A stretch of DNA of 64,000 bases from Ascaphus truei (GCA_036426205.1 CM071573.1:74701043-74765042); one strand, 5' to 3'; positions 32,457 through 43,048 are shown, numbered from the stretch's first letter. Translations and numbers: made by a program. The notes: generated by a model from the letters alone, not told the origin.

Positions 32457-33255
32457 GATATAGATGATACTGCAGACATGTGGAAAAAGGTTTTTGGTCA
32501 GATGAGATAAAAGTGTAACTTTGTGGTCTAAATTCCAAGCGTTACATCTGGCGCAAGCCCAATACTGCACACCACCCAGTCAACATCATCCCAACTGTTG
32601 GACACGGTGGTGGCAACATCATATTATGGGGGTTCTTCTCTTCAGCATGGACTGGGGTGCTTGTCAGGGTAGAGGGGAGAATGGATGGTGCAAAGTACAG
32701 GAGAATCCTTGAGGAAAACTTGTTTGTCAGCCAAGACTTTGAAACGGGAGGATATTCACATTTCAGCATGACAATGATCCGAAGCACAAAGCCAAAACCG
32801 TACTGGAGTGCTGGAACAAGAAGAGAATTAATGTTATTGCGTGGCCCAGTCAATGTGCCGACTTGAATCCAATTGAACATTTATTGCGAGATTGTACATT
32901 GCAGCCCATCGAAGATCCCCATCTAACTTATCAGAACTGGGCCAATTTTCCCGTTAAGAATGGGCAAAAATGTCACCATCCTATTGTGCAAAGCTAGTAG
33001 AGACTGCTCTAAAAAGACTTGCAGCAGTAATTTCTGCAAAGGGGCTTCTAACAAGTACTGACTTAAGGAGCTGAATACTTATGCAACCATCAACATTTCA
33101 TTTTTTACATTTTCTTTGCTGACATTTAGTTTCCTCTTCATAAGTATTTAGTTTAACCAATACATCTTTGAATAAAAAAAGCTAGTTTGAAAAACTGTGT
33201 ACATTATTTCTAGTTCAATAAAATGTGACATTATTGGTAGGGGATGAACACTTCT
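32457..33255 (+). mobile_element. Tc1-like transposon remnant (3' two-thirds)
   Basis: Translated in shifting frames, this gives the Tc1 transposase middle and end: '[18 protein letters not shown]', then '[12 protein letters not shown]' and '[17 protein letters not shown]'. The PKH and DLNPIE blocks contain the second Asp and the final acidic residue of the DDE triad. The last 200 bp are the usual Tc1 3' tail with 'gaatacttatgcaa' and a terminal 'gatgaacacttctgcaa'. The 5' end with the DNA-binding domain is absent and the frame is broken. Confidence 0.85.
32530..33000 (+). pseudogene. Tc1 transposase fragment
   Basis: This covers roughly the last 150 residues of a transposase normally about 340 long. 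Frames at 32521-32712 and 32657-32866 are both used, then the frame near 32766-32880 ('[15 protein letters not shown]'), showing at least two frameshifts. Cut-and-paste activity is impossible from this copy. Confidence 0.8.
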
Positions 33256-33295
33256 GCAAACGTGTGCAGCTCATTTGCTTGCTCAAGGAGTGCGT

Positions 33296-33828
33296 GTATC
33301 TCTGAACCCTGTTATAACTCGGTCTTTGGGGCCCACAGAATGAGACACGTTATAACCAGGATCGTGTAAATTTCACTGCGCGAGGACTTACCGGCATCTA
33401 CATTTCTCTCCTCTCTGTCTCTGCTCTCCCTGCCGTAGATGTTCAAGCGCAGAGGTGGGTCACATGACACACACATCCCCAACACCATGTGGGAATTGTT
33501 TTTTCTTTAAACATTCAATACTTTATTGCTAAAAGACACATACACACACGCCCCTACACAATGTGGGAGTTGAACATGAATACATTTTATATAATACACA
33601 TGCAGGAATCGAACTAAGGACCTTCCATTTGCTAGACTAATTCCTTACCTGCTGCACCACAGCATTGGTGTGATGTCACAGACTCTATAAATATACTTAC
33701 CTTCTGCAGCACAGGGCAATAAAGCATTGAACGTTTAAAAACAAAACTGAGATGTTTTTAAATCGGGAGCCACGTTTTGGGCCGCGTTATAAGCGGATCC
33801 GCGTTGTAGCTGATCGCGCTATAATGTG
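33296..33828. repeat. Interspersed repeat with 'gttataac' ends
   Basis: The left part has 'ctgttataactcggtctttg' and the right part 'ggccgcgttataagcggatc' and 'gatcgcgctataatg', a loose inverted relation suggestive of a MITE. A tRNA-like head lies inside. Class not decided. Confidence 0.4.
33598..33665 (-). ncRNA. tRNA-like sequence (tRNA pseudogene or SINE head)
   Basis: On the minus strand, an A-box-like TGGTGCAGCAGGTAAGG (33644-33660) is followed 30-35 nt later by a B-box-like AGTTCGATTCC (33604-33614), the spacing of an internal Pol III promoter. A convincing anticodon arm and acceptor stem cannot be drawn, so a functional tRNA is unlikely. Confidence 0.5.
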
Positions 33829-34651
33829 TGTAACGGCTGGACCCCCCTTGTCTGACCCACCCAATCTCACATTGGCCCGTGTGGTCTAACCGGTCCCCAT
33901 TACAAGGTCGTGTGTGGTGGTGCACCTGCTAGTAACAGGACTCCTGAGTCTCCCGCTTGATGGTATTAGGGGATGTCATCAGGACAGGTAGCTGAGGTAG
34001 TGGGTGCGAGTCCAACTTACTTCATGTGCAGCGCCTCCACCTCATCAGGATCTGTGCTTCCGCAGGGAGATGGTCCTGGTGAGGAACTCCTTCTTGGTGC
34101 CATCCACTGTTGAGTAATCTCACACTCACACAGTGGGGTTCTTTTTCTCAAGGACATCTTTATTGAATACAGGGATGTAGCAGACTGCCCCATGCAGCTG
34201 CCGGCTCTAGCCACACATCTCTCCGTGCTGTCCCTTTGCCAGGTACGCCCTCCCGTATTGAAGTGGGATCCCCTTTCTCCTAGAGAGATCACCGCTGTGC
34301 CAGGTCCCTGGACACAGTATGGCGTAGACAAAACTTAATTGATCACTCTGCTACCGCTAGTTACTGCACTAGGGTCACAAAAGTGATTCTCCAATCTCTG
34401 TACCTTCTGTTTACTCTTTCTCCACCAACAACACTAACTGTCAGTGTTGTGCCCTTTATACCTCAGGGGGCAGGCGCATCTCTGAGGTCACTATCCAGGG
34501 ACTCAGAGCATACAGCCACTCCCCTCCTTACACAGGGCACCACACTAGAGTGTGAGGGAAAACCTCCATAACTACTGTTGGCAGGCCTGTATTTACCAGG
34601 ACTTACTGCCAACAGGGAAGATGTATGCAGTCATTATTATGCATGGCTACA
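33829..34651 (-). mobile_element. Solo LTR, minus strand, 823 bp
   Basis: On the minus strand it begins TGTAGCCATGCATAATAATG and ends GGTCCAGCCGTTACA (TG...CA). It contains a TATA-like 'ggtataaaggg', an AATAAA-like 'caataaagatg' and the 'ggtggaggcgctgca' block shared with the other LTRs. Flanks TGTG and CGTG differ by one transition, a possible 4-bp duplication. Coding content: none. Confidence 0.7.
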
Positions 34652-34930
34652 CGTGTGTGTGTGTGTATGTGTATTATAAGATAGATATATATAGAGAGAG
34701 ATAGATATAGCACAGTGGGGACCGAAATGTTGTCAATAAATTGAACTTTTTTGCATATAGTAGTAGTGCTTGCCACTTCCCCCCCCCCCCCTCCCTTTTC
34801 TGTATCTTTTTGGACAGTATGCACCCTCCCTTTATTTTAAATTTTTTGTACGTGCCCTGTTTCTGATTTTATTTATTTATCTATATCTATTTATTCTATT
34901 AATCTCTAATCACTGCTTTCTTTAGGTCCT
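34652..34930. other. Simple-repeat-rich spacer
   Basis: Short (GT)n, (TAGA)n and C-run segments around 34652-34792; otherwise nothing recognised. Confidence 0.5.
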
Positions 34931-35800
34931 TATTCAGAATGCTGCTTCCTGGTGCTGGAGAATAAATTTGCGCCATTCAAGTTCATGCAAATTAAATCTC
35001 CAGCATGGGTGGGAGTCTCACAGAATATTGAACGGGTGTTTCTTCCAAATCGCTGGAGAATCATTTGGTACTATTCCTAGAACCGTTTAATTTCCATTTT
35101 GTTGGCGATACCCCAGCGATGATTAAAATGTTTACTGTCTATTTCTTGTCTCTTTTTTTTTTTAAATTTGGTAAGAATGCTCTTTATAAAAAAAAAATCT
35201 ACTTTCAATTTTGTTTTTCCTCTTCCCATGTTTTTGTGAACCTGGTATTTCTGTAACATCAGAATTAAATTAACCTTAATGAAATGTTATTTAGCAATGA
35301 GTAACTCTCTTATTCCTGTGACATAAGGAAGAAACAACTCCCCCAACTAAAATGCAAATTTCCCAAACATATGTCTGGCTGGGTTAAGGATTTCCTTGAA
35401 AGGAATCCGTTTATTTTTTTGCCTCCCACATAATGTGTCAGCGACTGCTTTTCCATTTGTTGTTTCTGCTCAGGAGTTTGAATTTCATTAGATCTGTTCC
35501 TTATGTGTTGACAATCGTGACCATGTCTTTGTAATTTACTGTCTTTATCTGAGGTAGACTCAGCAGCGATCAGAAGAGGCCTCTCTGTATAAATATTTGC
35601 ACATGCGGAGTGAATTAAATGGGGGAACAAGCCACGTTGTGCCTTGGCTTACATATTCTGTAGAACAGCGGAGGCCTTTCCAGGACTGCAGGGGTTAAAG
35701 ATCTCTGGTGACTGAGAATATGATCTTCTATGTTATTTTTCAGTGCAAATCTGCTTTGTGCTTCTGTTTTGGAAAATAATTTTATAGAAAGTCTTGTATA
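34931..35800. other. Unassigned non-coding sequence
   Basis: 34931-35050 may be a decayed copy of the 5.6-kb foldback. No exon is recognised in the remainder. Confidence 0.35.
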
Positions 35801-35802
35801 CC

Positions 35803-35985
35803 GGGGGCGCGGCAGTTCTAGAGGTCCCGCGGTCTCCCTCAAGGCATTTAAATTGAAAGCCAGGGGACCGCGCGAGGCCTCTATAACACTCTTGCCTTAC
35901 TATCCAGCGACGCGTCGCCTTGGTAACCAGACGGCAAATGACGCTGCGGAGTGATGTCACATGACCCCGCATATCATTTGTGCCT
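35803..35985. repeat. GC-rich repeat fragment (GAGGCCTCTATAA block)
   Basis: 'gaccgcgcgaggcctctata', 'cttgccttactatccagcg' and 'gccttggtaaccagacgg' follow the order seen at 32.2 kb. Confidence 0.55.
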
Positions 35986-38362
35986 ACTGCAGTGTGCCCC
36001 TACTATAAACTCCACCTGAGGGATGGACACTGTAACAACCAATCCAAAGAGACCATCTACACTGGGGGAGGAGCCGAATGTGAGCTGCCACACCCTCAGT
36101 TCTTCGGAGCCAGCAAGGAGCAAAGAGCTACCATATCAGTTCTCTTGTTCTTGCTTACCTAGCCAAGTCTGATCATGGCCAGCTGTAACTTCTCGCACTA
36201 CAGGCTGCCAGAGGCTTTCTAGTAGTGGAGGTGGAAGGGAAGCACTATCTGAAGTGCATCTGCCTGAGATGCGACATTAGTCTGACCGCTACCTGCTCTC
36301 TATGTGGGGCATCCTTCCTCAAGCTGGCGCTGAAGCGGCCTACCGTCATTTGAGGCCAGGGGGGCGGCTGACACGCAGATCAGTGCGGCAAGACGACTAC
36401 TTAGATGGAGGTTCCAGTGGGCCAATGTGCCCTAGCGGACGCTCCAGGGGGCCCTGGTTCCTGAGCCAGAACTGACCCAAGACCAACTGGGTAAGGTGAT
36501 TACTCGGGGTGAGGAGGGGCCGCTGCGGTTGGCACAGGAGCTGGAACGGTACCTGCTAATAGCCGCCAACGACAGTGAAATGCTTCGGGACCTTTCCTCA
36601 GTGGAGGTTTCCCTGCCCTCATAAGAAAAGAGTGGCAGTCGAGCATCTGTGGTGATGCGCCTGCCGGCGTGTACACCTGTCGACGCTGCGAAGGAAAATC
36701 TTACCTGTAGTTCTGAGCGACGGAGTCTGTTATCCACGTCGACATTACGCAAAGCGATCGTGCGGCCTGAGTGGCGGATGAGCATCCCGGATGTTGCGGC
36801 TCCCAGCGGCGTGGCAGACGTATCCGCAGTGTATCCAGAGAGTCCAGGGGTTCCAGCGAGTCAGCAGAGCGGTGAGAACAATCCACCTTCCTTCCTGCAG
36901 GACCCGATGGAGGCTTCCGACGAAGAGGTACTGCCCGGTGCCTTCTCCTACGCGGAGGACTGCATCACTTTTCGGCAGAGACAGGATGTCGACGCACTTC
37001 CGGTGCGGGACCTCGATCTCTACACCGATGCCGTGAGACTAGATGACAACGATGACATCATCGAAGCGAGTGCCGGGGCGGACAAGGTGATACTCGCTCG
37101 GTGAGTACACCCTTATCTAAGACCAACATTGACAGGCACCAGGACCACGTGATGGACCGGGGTCGCAAGAAACCTGTCGACCCCAACATTGCTGCAATAT
37201 ATGTGGTGACTGGTAAGGGCAGGGCCAAGACGGTGGACTCTGACAAAGACATTAAAACCCTAAGGCCCTAGCACCTGCCACTATTGCTTCCTCATAAATG
37301 CTTGCGAGGTCCAAGGACTCTTAAGAAATGGGCCCGTAGCCGCAAGAAGACACACAAACCATCTCAGGACTGGTGCGATTTAAGACTTTGATCTCTACTC
37401 TGAGAAAGATGAGACTGCCGAGAGTGTAGTTTCTGTTGGGGGAAGTCCACAGTTTCCTGCAAATCAAGAGATTTTGGGGGTATCTTCTAAAGTTACTTCT
37501 GGTTCTGAGACGGCACAGGCTGTGCCTGTAGGATAAACAATGCCGTGGTGGGATCCCATGTGTCAGGGGTATGTCCCATACATGCACAGTACTAGGTTCC
37601 TGCTTATTAATGGGGACCTAGTAGACAATTGGTGGGTAGAGGGGAAATTCTCCCCAGAGGAGACTGCCAAAGCCATGAGGAGGAGGGAACAGGAGATAAG
37701 ATTGGGTATTGCACAGCCAAAGGGGCTATTGCTCAATTTCTACTAGCAGACTGCTCAAGAACCACTGTTCTAGGTATTACCAGGACAGGCTGAGGGCCGT
37801 AAGCTCACTAAAATCAGCCAGGTTGAACGTCTAATAGTCTAAAGATTTAGTCTATCCCATGGGTTTGAAATAACCTTACGGCACTTAACGCATCATGAGG
37901 GAGATAGAGAACAGGGAGAAGTGGCTGGAGAATGTCATCAGAGATTATCTAACAACCAAGTGTAGGAGTGCAATCACACAGAGGCCCGAATTTCATACCT
38001 CATGGGGGTATGGAAGGTGGGGTGCTCTATATACATGGACAGGGTAGAGTACCAGTTTGAGCGGCACCCCAAGAGTGTGTTCTCAGTGACAGTACCTGAT
38101 CTAGCGGTTACACTTGTTAAAAAGCCTGACCCGTACCATTACTACTAGTGGGTAGCAAGGTTATCCATGTTGGGAGTGACCCACCAGTCATGGCTATTGA
38201 ACAGCAAAATGTATGTGATTACATATATCTAGCTAATATATTAACTGTATACCAAATGTTGTTGGTAATAATGTTGTGTATTGTTCCAGATTAACAGCAG
38301 AAGGATGGTACTCCGAATTTGGTTCCAAGTGAGGGCATTGGATTTTCCACCAGAGGGAGAAG
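35986..38362 (+). mobile_element. Unrecognised degenerate coding stretch upstream of an LTR
   Basis: Several plus-strand frames appear to belong to one decayed element. 36234-36354 has VEVEGKHYLK followed by CICLRCDISLTATCSLCG, a CxxC...CxxC zinc-ribbon-like pattern. 36475-36623 has 'ERYLLIAANDSEMLRDLSS'. 36649-37104 is a 151-codon acidic frame. 37540-37746 has 'GDLVDNWWVEGKFSPEE'. 38010-38148 has 'HPKSVFSVTVPDLAVTLV'. A purine run 'agagggagaag' at 38353-38363 abuts the following LTR as a polypurine tract would. This suggests the inside of an LTR element, possibly gag-like, but no protease, RT or integrase motif is visible. Function unknown. Confidence 0.4.
36649..37104 (+). pseudogene. Unrecognised acidic open frame, possible gag-like relic
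   Basis: The 151-codon frame includes 'MEASDEEVLPGAFSYAEDC', 'RQRQDVDALPVRDLDLYTDA' and an acidic 'RLDDNDDIIEA'. No domain is recognised. It is preceded by a stop and followed by frames in other phases. The GC content is higher than its surroundings. It may be chance, although its length and balanced composition argue mildly for former coding. Confidence 0.3.
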
Positions 38363-39862
38363 TCTGGTTTTAGCTACCAGTCAGCCCTCCCTAACATGCA
38401 AGCCCTGGTAAAAGTGCAGGCAGTGTCAGGACCAATAATCCTGGGTTTTCCCCAGAGTAAACAGCTGCCTTGAGTGACAGGGGAGGAGGCGGGCTAAGGT
38501 CTGTGTTCTACCAAATACTGGGCTCAGACCTTGGACCTTCCCCCCTGGTACTTAAGGGTTGCACACCTAAATTTAGGCAGTGTCTTTTCCCTTGAGAGAG
38601 ACAGGTACTCACACAGAGGTGTATCGAGTATTGGCACCTGCTGTCCCCCCCTTGGGGAGGAAGGAGTGATACCATAGCCCTTACTCTATTATTGAGTCAG
38701 GTAAGAGCAAGTACTGCCCTTGGTTCCCTTGGCCAGTGGTGGATGTCCAGAGACCATCCTGAAGTTGGAAACCTATTTGACTGTGCTGAAGCAGATACAA
38801 GTTTTGTTGCTGTGTATTCAGAGGGACAATAAAGTGTTCCAGTTAACTATACTCCTGCCTGTTGTGCAATCTATCTGGGGGAGTGGAAGTAAGTTCTCCT
38901 GCAGGGATTGTCTCCACATCCCTTGGGACTGCAGCAGATGGAGGCGCTGTACCGTGTGAGATAAATGTAGCCATTGGACCCCCCCCGTAAGTGAGATTAG
39001 GTCTGCTACTCCATATTCGTGGTGGTGTGGTGCGTACCTGTGAGGTAACAGGAGGGATGAGCACTTCCGCAGTGGTGTGGGGAGAATCAGTAGGACAGGT
39101 TCACAGGGTACCTTTGTTCGTTGATTACAGCACCTCCAGTCAGCATGGATCCTCTGGATAAAAGGATGGCCCAGACTGACACCTTTCTTTAGCCCAAGAC
39201 AGTGAATCACACTGGTAGATGGTTCCATGGTATTTATTGCATGTTCAGAATATTACAGCAATGCATATCTTGTCTTGCTTCCCCTAGTGAAGGTAACACC
39301 GATGGGCTTGATTCCAGTACCAGGCCTTCTGCATGGTGCTCCTCCTTAGGCCTCCCCAGGGAGACCCAGGGTAGCTGTTACTCATTCCACACAGGGAGTA
39401 AAGAGATAACCCCACTTTCGGGAAAGTGCCAGTATTTATACCTTTGGGTTGCACTTGTAACCCTGCCCTATCACAGAGCAGGTCAGGATACTGACAGTTC
39501 ATCACATCCAGCATGTGACCCAACCAGTATCCACCCCTCACGCTGACACTTTCTGGCTGTTGCTAGGCCCGCCCTTGGATACATCAAATGCATCTAAGGC
39601 TGCAAAAGCACACAAGGCCTTTCAGAAGGAATTAACCCATCCACTGCCTGCACCTAAAAGGACTTACATTGGTAGGGCCCAGGAAAATAAGTAGCGGCCG
39701 GGAGGCTATGCTACATAAAGATCAGTATTCTCCCCCAGAAGCCTGTCCTGTCTTCTCCAATGACAACGGTGGAAAGCTCAGCATCCTGTGAACCAGCAGG
39801 TAATCAGCACAACACACCTGGTAACAGGGGAATCTCCCAGAGGGTGGGGGAAACACTGTTAC
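38363..39862 (+). mobile_element. LTR, plus strand, interrupted by a second LTR
   Basis: It begins just after the polypurine run and ends GGGGGAAACACTGTTACA. It contains the promoter-like 'ggtacttaagggttgc' (38550-38565), 'acaataaagtg' (38825-38835) and 'gcagatggaggcgctgt'. Removing the 38966-39715 insert and one TAAA leaves about 750 bp, the same length as the solo LTR at 52.3 kb, with which it shares 'aagccctggta', 'cccagaagcct' and 'gggtgggggaaacac'. Confidence 0.7.
38966..39715 (-). mobile_element. Nested solo LTR, minus strand, 750 bp, TAAA duplication
   Basis: On the plus strand it starts TGTAGCCATTGGACC and ends GGAGGCTATGCTACA. TAAA flanks both sides (38962-38965 and 39716-39719). 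On the minus strand it has a TATA-like 'ggtataaatactgg', 'caataaatacc' and a 'tggaggtgct' block. It sits inside the plus-strand LTR, so it is the younger insertion. Confidence 0.85.
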
Positions 39863-40262
39863 ACGTGCATCAATACAATCCGCACACTGACAAGGGATTA
39901 GCTAAATTGTTGATTAATCTGTTCTTCTGCAATCGATTGCATTGCACACGGTTATTTAATTCAGTTCTTGGTGGACTACATTACCCAGAATGCAAAGTTT
40001 TTTGTGTGGAAGATCATGTGACCAGGCAGTTACTAGATACAATTGGTGCACTGCTAGAGAGGGGGCAGGGCTCAAGAGCCAGAGCCTGTCAGAAGTTGAA
40101 GGGTGTGACTTTGTAAATGGCTTCTATAGAAACAAAAATGCTTCCTACATTAGAAACATTAACATTTTTTTTTTCAATTGCTACAAGTATCCTCATAGTA
40201 CAGAACCGATTTATTAAAAAAACACATGTAGGATTTTGCTTGAACTGCAGCTTTAAAAACAA
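39863..40262 (+). repeat. Dispersed repeat copy, abutting the LTR
   Basis: Matches 29885-30185 in ordered blocks ('gtgcatcaatacaatcc', 'aagatcatgtgaccag', 'actagata', 'cagaaccgatttatt', 'catgtaggattttgctt'), with an extra 60-bp 'gagggggcagggctcaagag' section. Its start coincides with the LTR end, so the LTR landed at the edge of this repeat. Confidence 0.75.
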
Positions 40263-40295
40263 AAACAAAGCACATAAGTCTGTTGGGGTGTATTA

Positions 40296-40493
40296 GGCCT
40301 CGGGCATGGTCAGCGCCCGTGCTGAGGCGCGCTCTCACTTACCAGTGAGCCCCTGCAGCCGCAATGAGAGCGGCTTTAGCAGGGTCTCGCGCACGCTTCC
40401 GCAAGCGTGCGGAAGCGTAGGTCTTAGTAAAATGTTAAATTTGCGTGCTCACGGGAGCGCAGGGCCGGCCACGTGAGCGGTTCGCCCAATGAG
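40296..40493. mobile_element. Left half of a Harbinger-like MITE
   Basis: TTA then GGCCTCGGGCATGGTCAGCG, matching the element at 24514 for about 190 bp up to 'gagcggttcgcccaatgag'. The right half is missing; the hammerhead-bearing repeat begins there. Confidence 0.75.
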
Positions 40494-40535
40494 GGTCCCT
40501 GATGAAGAAACTTCGGTTTCGAAACGCGTAGGACA
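40494..40535 (+). ncRNA. Hammerhead-ribozyme-like core
   Basis: Reading 5' to 3': GTCC (stem I), CTGATGA (40499-40505), A, GAAAC-TTCG-GTTTC hairpin (40507-40520, a perfect 5-bp stem II with UUCG loop), GAAA (40521-40524), CGCG, TA, then GGAC closing stem I (40531-40534). The conserved CUGAUGA and GAAA boxes and the UA before the expected cleavage site are all present. ACGCGT is a palindrome, so stem III could form only between two RNA copies, as in dimeric hammerheads. Such motifs are known in Penelope-like retroelements. Activity is inferred. Confidence 0.65.
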
Positions 40536-40985
40536 TTCTGGACAAGTGCTCTATCCTTCTATTAGCACCCTACTGCGCGAGTTGTTCGAGTCTGAACGGC
40601 GCCGAATCACCATGGTGACGTCATCAACCAGGAAGTGCTCCACATGGAGGAGAGTGCCAGCGCCCAGCTGATGCCCAGATTCGCTTTGCTGAAGCACTGC
40701 AAGGATCAGCAGTTCCCGTTCTACTCGTGCTCGAGGGAGCAAGAACCAGCAGAGGTTGTGCACCTACCCCAATAGGACCCTGCACCAGTGGGACCAGCGT
40801 TTCCACCCCTGTGAGGACACCTAATCCGGTCTCCGGAGGCGTTGGGTAACATATCCCGAAACTGCTTGTTATTACTGCATTTGATGTACGCACATTACTC
40901 ACCTATGTATTGTTTATGTAAAAAATATCTTTAATGCACTATGAGCGTTGTGCGCTGTGTCTTTTTTGTATTTTGAAGACTACCC
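40494..40985 (+). mobile_element. Repeat headed by the hammerhead core (Penelope-like terminal segment?)
   Basis: About 490 bp from the hammerhead to 'gtcttttttgtattttgaag'. It has a CRE-like 'ggtgacgtcatcaacc' near 40615 and no coding frame for RT or GIY-YIG endonuclease. Vertebrate Penelope-like elements carry hammerheads in their terminal repeats, so a 5'-truncated or solo terminal segment is my best reading; a SINE-like element is the alternative. Confidence 0.45.
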
Positions 40986-41020
40986 TACTTAATTTACAAT
41001 TATCCTCCAGTATCGTGTTA

Positions 41021-41569
41021 GGCTAAGGCCCCGCTCAAAGAGTCAGCGCGCCCGCACTGCAGACAGGCGGTGTGCTGACATACACAGACCGCGATATGCG
41101 GTCTGTAGGGAGCGGGAGCCGGAGCGGGAGCCGGAGCGGGAGGTGGGCGGGAGTGGAAGGTTTGACAGGGAGGGGGGGCGTGGCTTGAGCGGAGGGACCC
41201 GCTACTCTCCCCCACCTCCCTCCACGGGCTCGGGCTGGAGCTGCTGATGGTAAGCAACAGGCACACACAGGCACACACATACACACATACACACACACAA
41301 ACAGGCACGCTGCTTTCACTCCACACTCCTCCCCGCTCCCCGAAGCCTCTCCTCCCGAAGCCTCCCCTCCCCATTGGCTCACAGCCACACCACGTGACGC
41401 GTCAACGCTAGGGATCACCATTTTCTTGTGTCCCATAGCGGCTGACGCGCCACAGCGTGTAGTGCGCTGTGCCGCCAGGGGGGACCGGGACCGGCTCGGG
41501 AGGATTCCCCTGCTGGTGGGGAACTCGCGTGTGGCCACCCGCGCCAACGAGCGCAGCGGGACCGAGGCC
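41021..41569. mobile_element. PIF/Harbinger-like MITE, 549 bp, reverse of the 28.5-kb copy
   Basis: The ends are GGCTAAGGCCCCGCTC and ...GCGGGACCGAGGCC, flanked by TTA on both sides (41018-41020 and 41570-41572). 41310-41569 is the reverse complement of the left part of 28530-29244, including the 'gccacaccacgtgacgcgtc' block. The overlapping open frames are not conserved between the two copies and have no recognisable motif. Confidence 0.82.
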
Positions 41570-41684
41570 TTAGAATGCACTGCCAGCAGCAGAAGATTCA
41601 TTAAGATTAATATGTTTTAGCTGTTGAGTGGGGTTTGAGTAAGAGTGTAAGATTTCAGAGCACTTGGGTGTATGTATGCATATA

Positions 41685-41862
41685 TTTATATAGTGCCATT
41701 AATGTACATAGCGCTTCACAGCAGTAATACACGTGATAATCCATATAAATAACAAATACACATAACACATAATGGGAAGAAGCGCTTTCAGACATACAAA
41801 TTACATTTAGGAAAAGGAGTCCCTGCCCCAAAGAGCTTACAATCTACCTTAAAAACTGTTCA
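41685..41862 (-). mobile_element. L2/MIR-tail fragment
   Basis: 'atagtgccattaatgtacat', 'agcgcttcacagcagtaata' and 'gagtccctgccccaaagagc' followed by 'ttacaatcta' are shared with 57932-58106 and with the tail of the 18.5-kb SINE. Confidence 0.75.
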
Positions 41863-42990
41863 TTAAGAAGGGACCTGGTCTAACGTGGTACTGCTTAACT
41901 GTGCAGAACTTTACATTAACCTTTTTCATTGTTTTCTACAAATCAATTCCCTGCAAACACAATCCTAAGAAATCCCGGTGGTTTTGTAATGCAAACTAAA
42001 CTGGCTTGTTTGGTTATTGTTTGCAAAGAGTTATGGTCAGAGTGTTGTCCTGTGGTGAAGATGTTTATTCCCAAAATATAGCTAATTTTGCATCCATGAT
42101 ATTTCCAGAAAAGAACAAATAAAAACAATCACACACATTTTTCTCAATTATACTGTAACATGTGTGGTTATGTCTTTTACTGACCATTTATATTTTGGCT
42201 TTACTGGTTGCAAGAAAGTAAAGTAATTCTGCTCGTAACAAACTTATATTGTGAATCCTTTTGTCTGTCATTTTGTGAGCAGAAAGAAACTGTATTAAAT
42301 CTGATTTAGATGGCATATAGTAAACAGATGTAATGGTAAACAATAATCAACAGTAATAAGCAGCGTAAATAAAAAAGCAATTGTATTTATCTCACATACA
42401 CCAATACAATTAATAAAAGGTCCCAGTAAATGTTTTCAGATATTGATAAAGTATGGCAAATTATAGAACATGCGTCTTCGGAGAGTTACAAAAGTGTGTT
42501 CAGTGTGTTCTCTGTCTTTGTGTTCTTGTTGTACAGAGACTGGGCCATAGCAAACGTGTCTAAACCTAATGCACTCAGCTTGCTTGTAAGACTGGATTTG
42601 TCTGCAACATGTGGGTGAGGGGAATTTCTCCAGCTAACAAAGGAATGTTCCTTTCATTCTATTGGGTATTAACGTTTGCTTGCATGATGCATGAACCATG
42701 GGAGTACCGACAAGTTATTGAGCGTTAATATGTTGCTGCATAAAACATAGAAAAAAAATCCCATTTAAGGGAGCGGCCCCCCCTTAAACCAAAAGGATGA
42801 ACGTGACAGATATTTTTATTAAATGAAATACACAGGATTTGAGGCCCTTAGAAAAATACATGCAAGTATTTCAAAGACATTTACATCTTCCCTGGGTAAG
42901 GATTTTCTTTCTGTGTAAAACTATGTTGATATTATTAGCATTAGCAATGAAGATTAGAATCTGATGAGCATGAATTTCAGAGAACCCAGC
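41863..42990. other. Unassigned AT-rich sequence
   Basis: No exon or repeat is recognised. Confidence 0.35.
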
Positions 42991-42998
42991 CAAAGAGA

Positions 42999-43001
<3 letters not shown>

Positions 43002-43048
<47 letters not shown>
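43002..43048. repeat. (GT)n microsatellite
   Basis: A pure (GT)n of about 46 bp. Confidence 0.95.

Noticed and set aside
33829..39862. One LTR retrotransposon bounded by the LTRs at 33.8 and 38.4 kb
   Set aside because: The two LTRs are in opposite orientation and differ in length and sequence, so they cannot be the two ends of one element.
41018..41601. 118- and 188-codon minus-strand frames
   Set aside because: Inside the inverted MITE copy; no recognisable motif and not conserved with the 28.5-kb copy.
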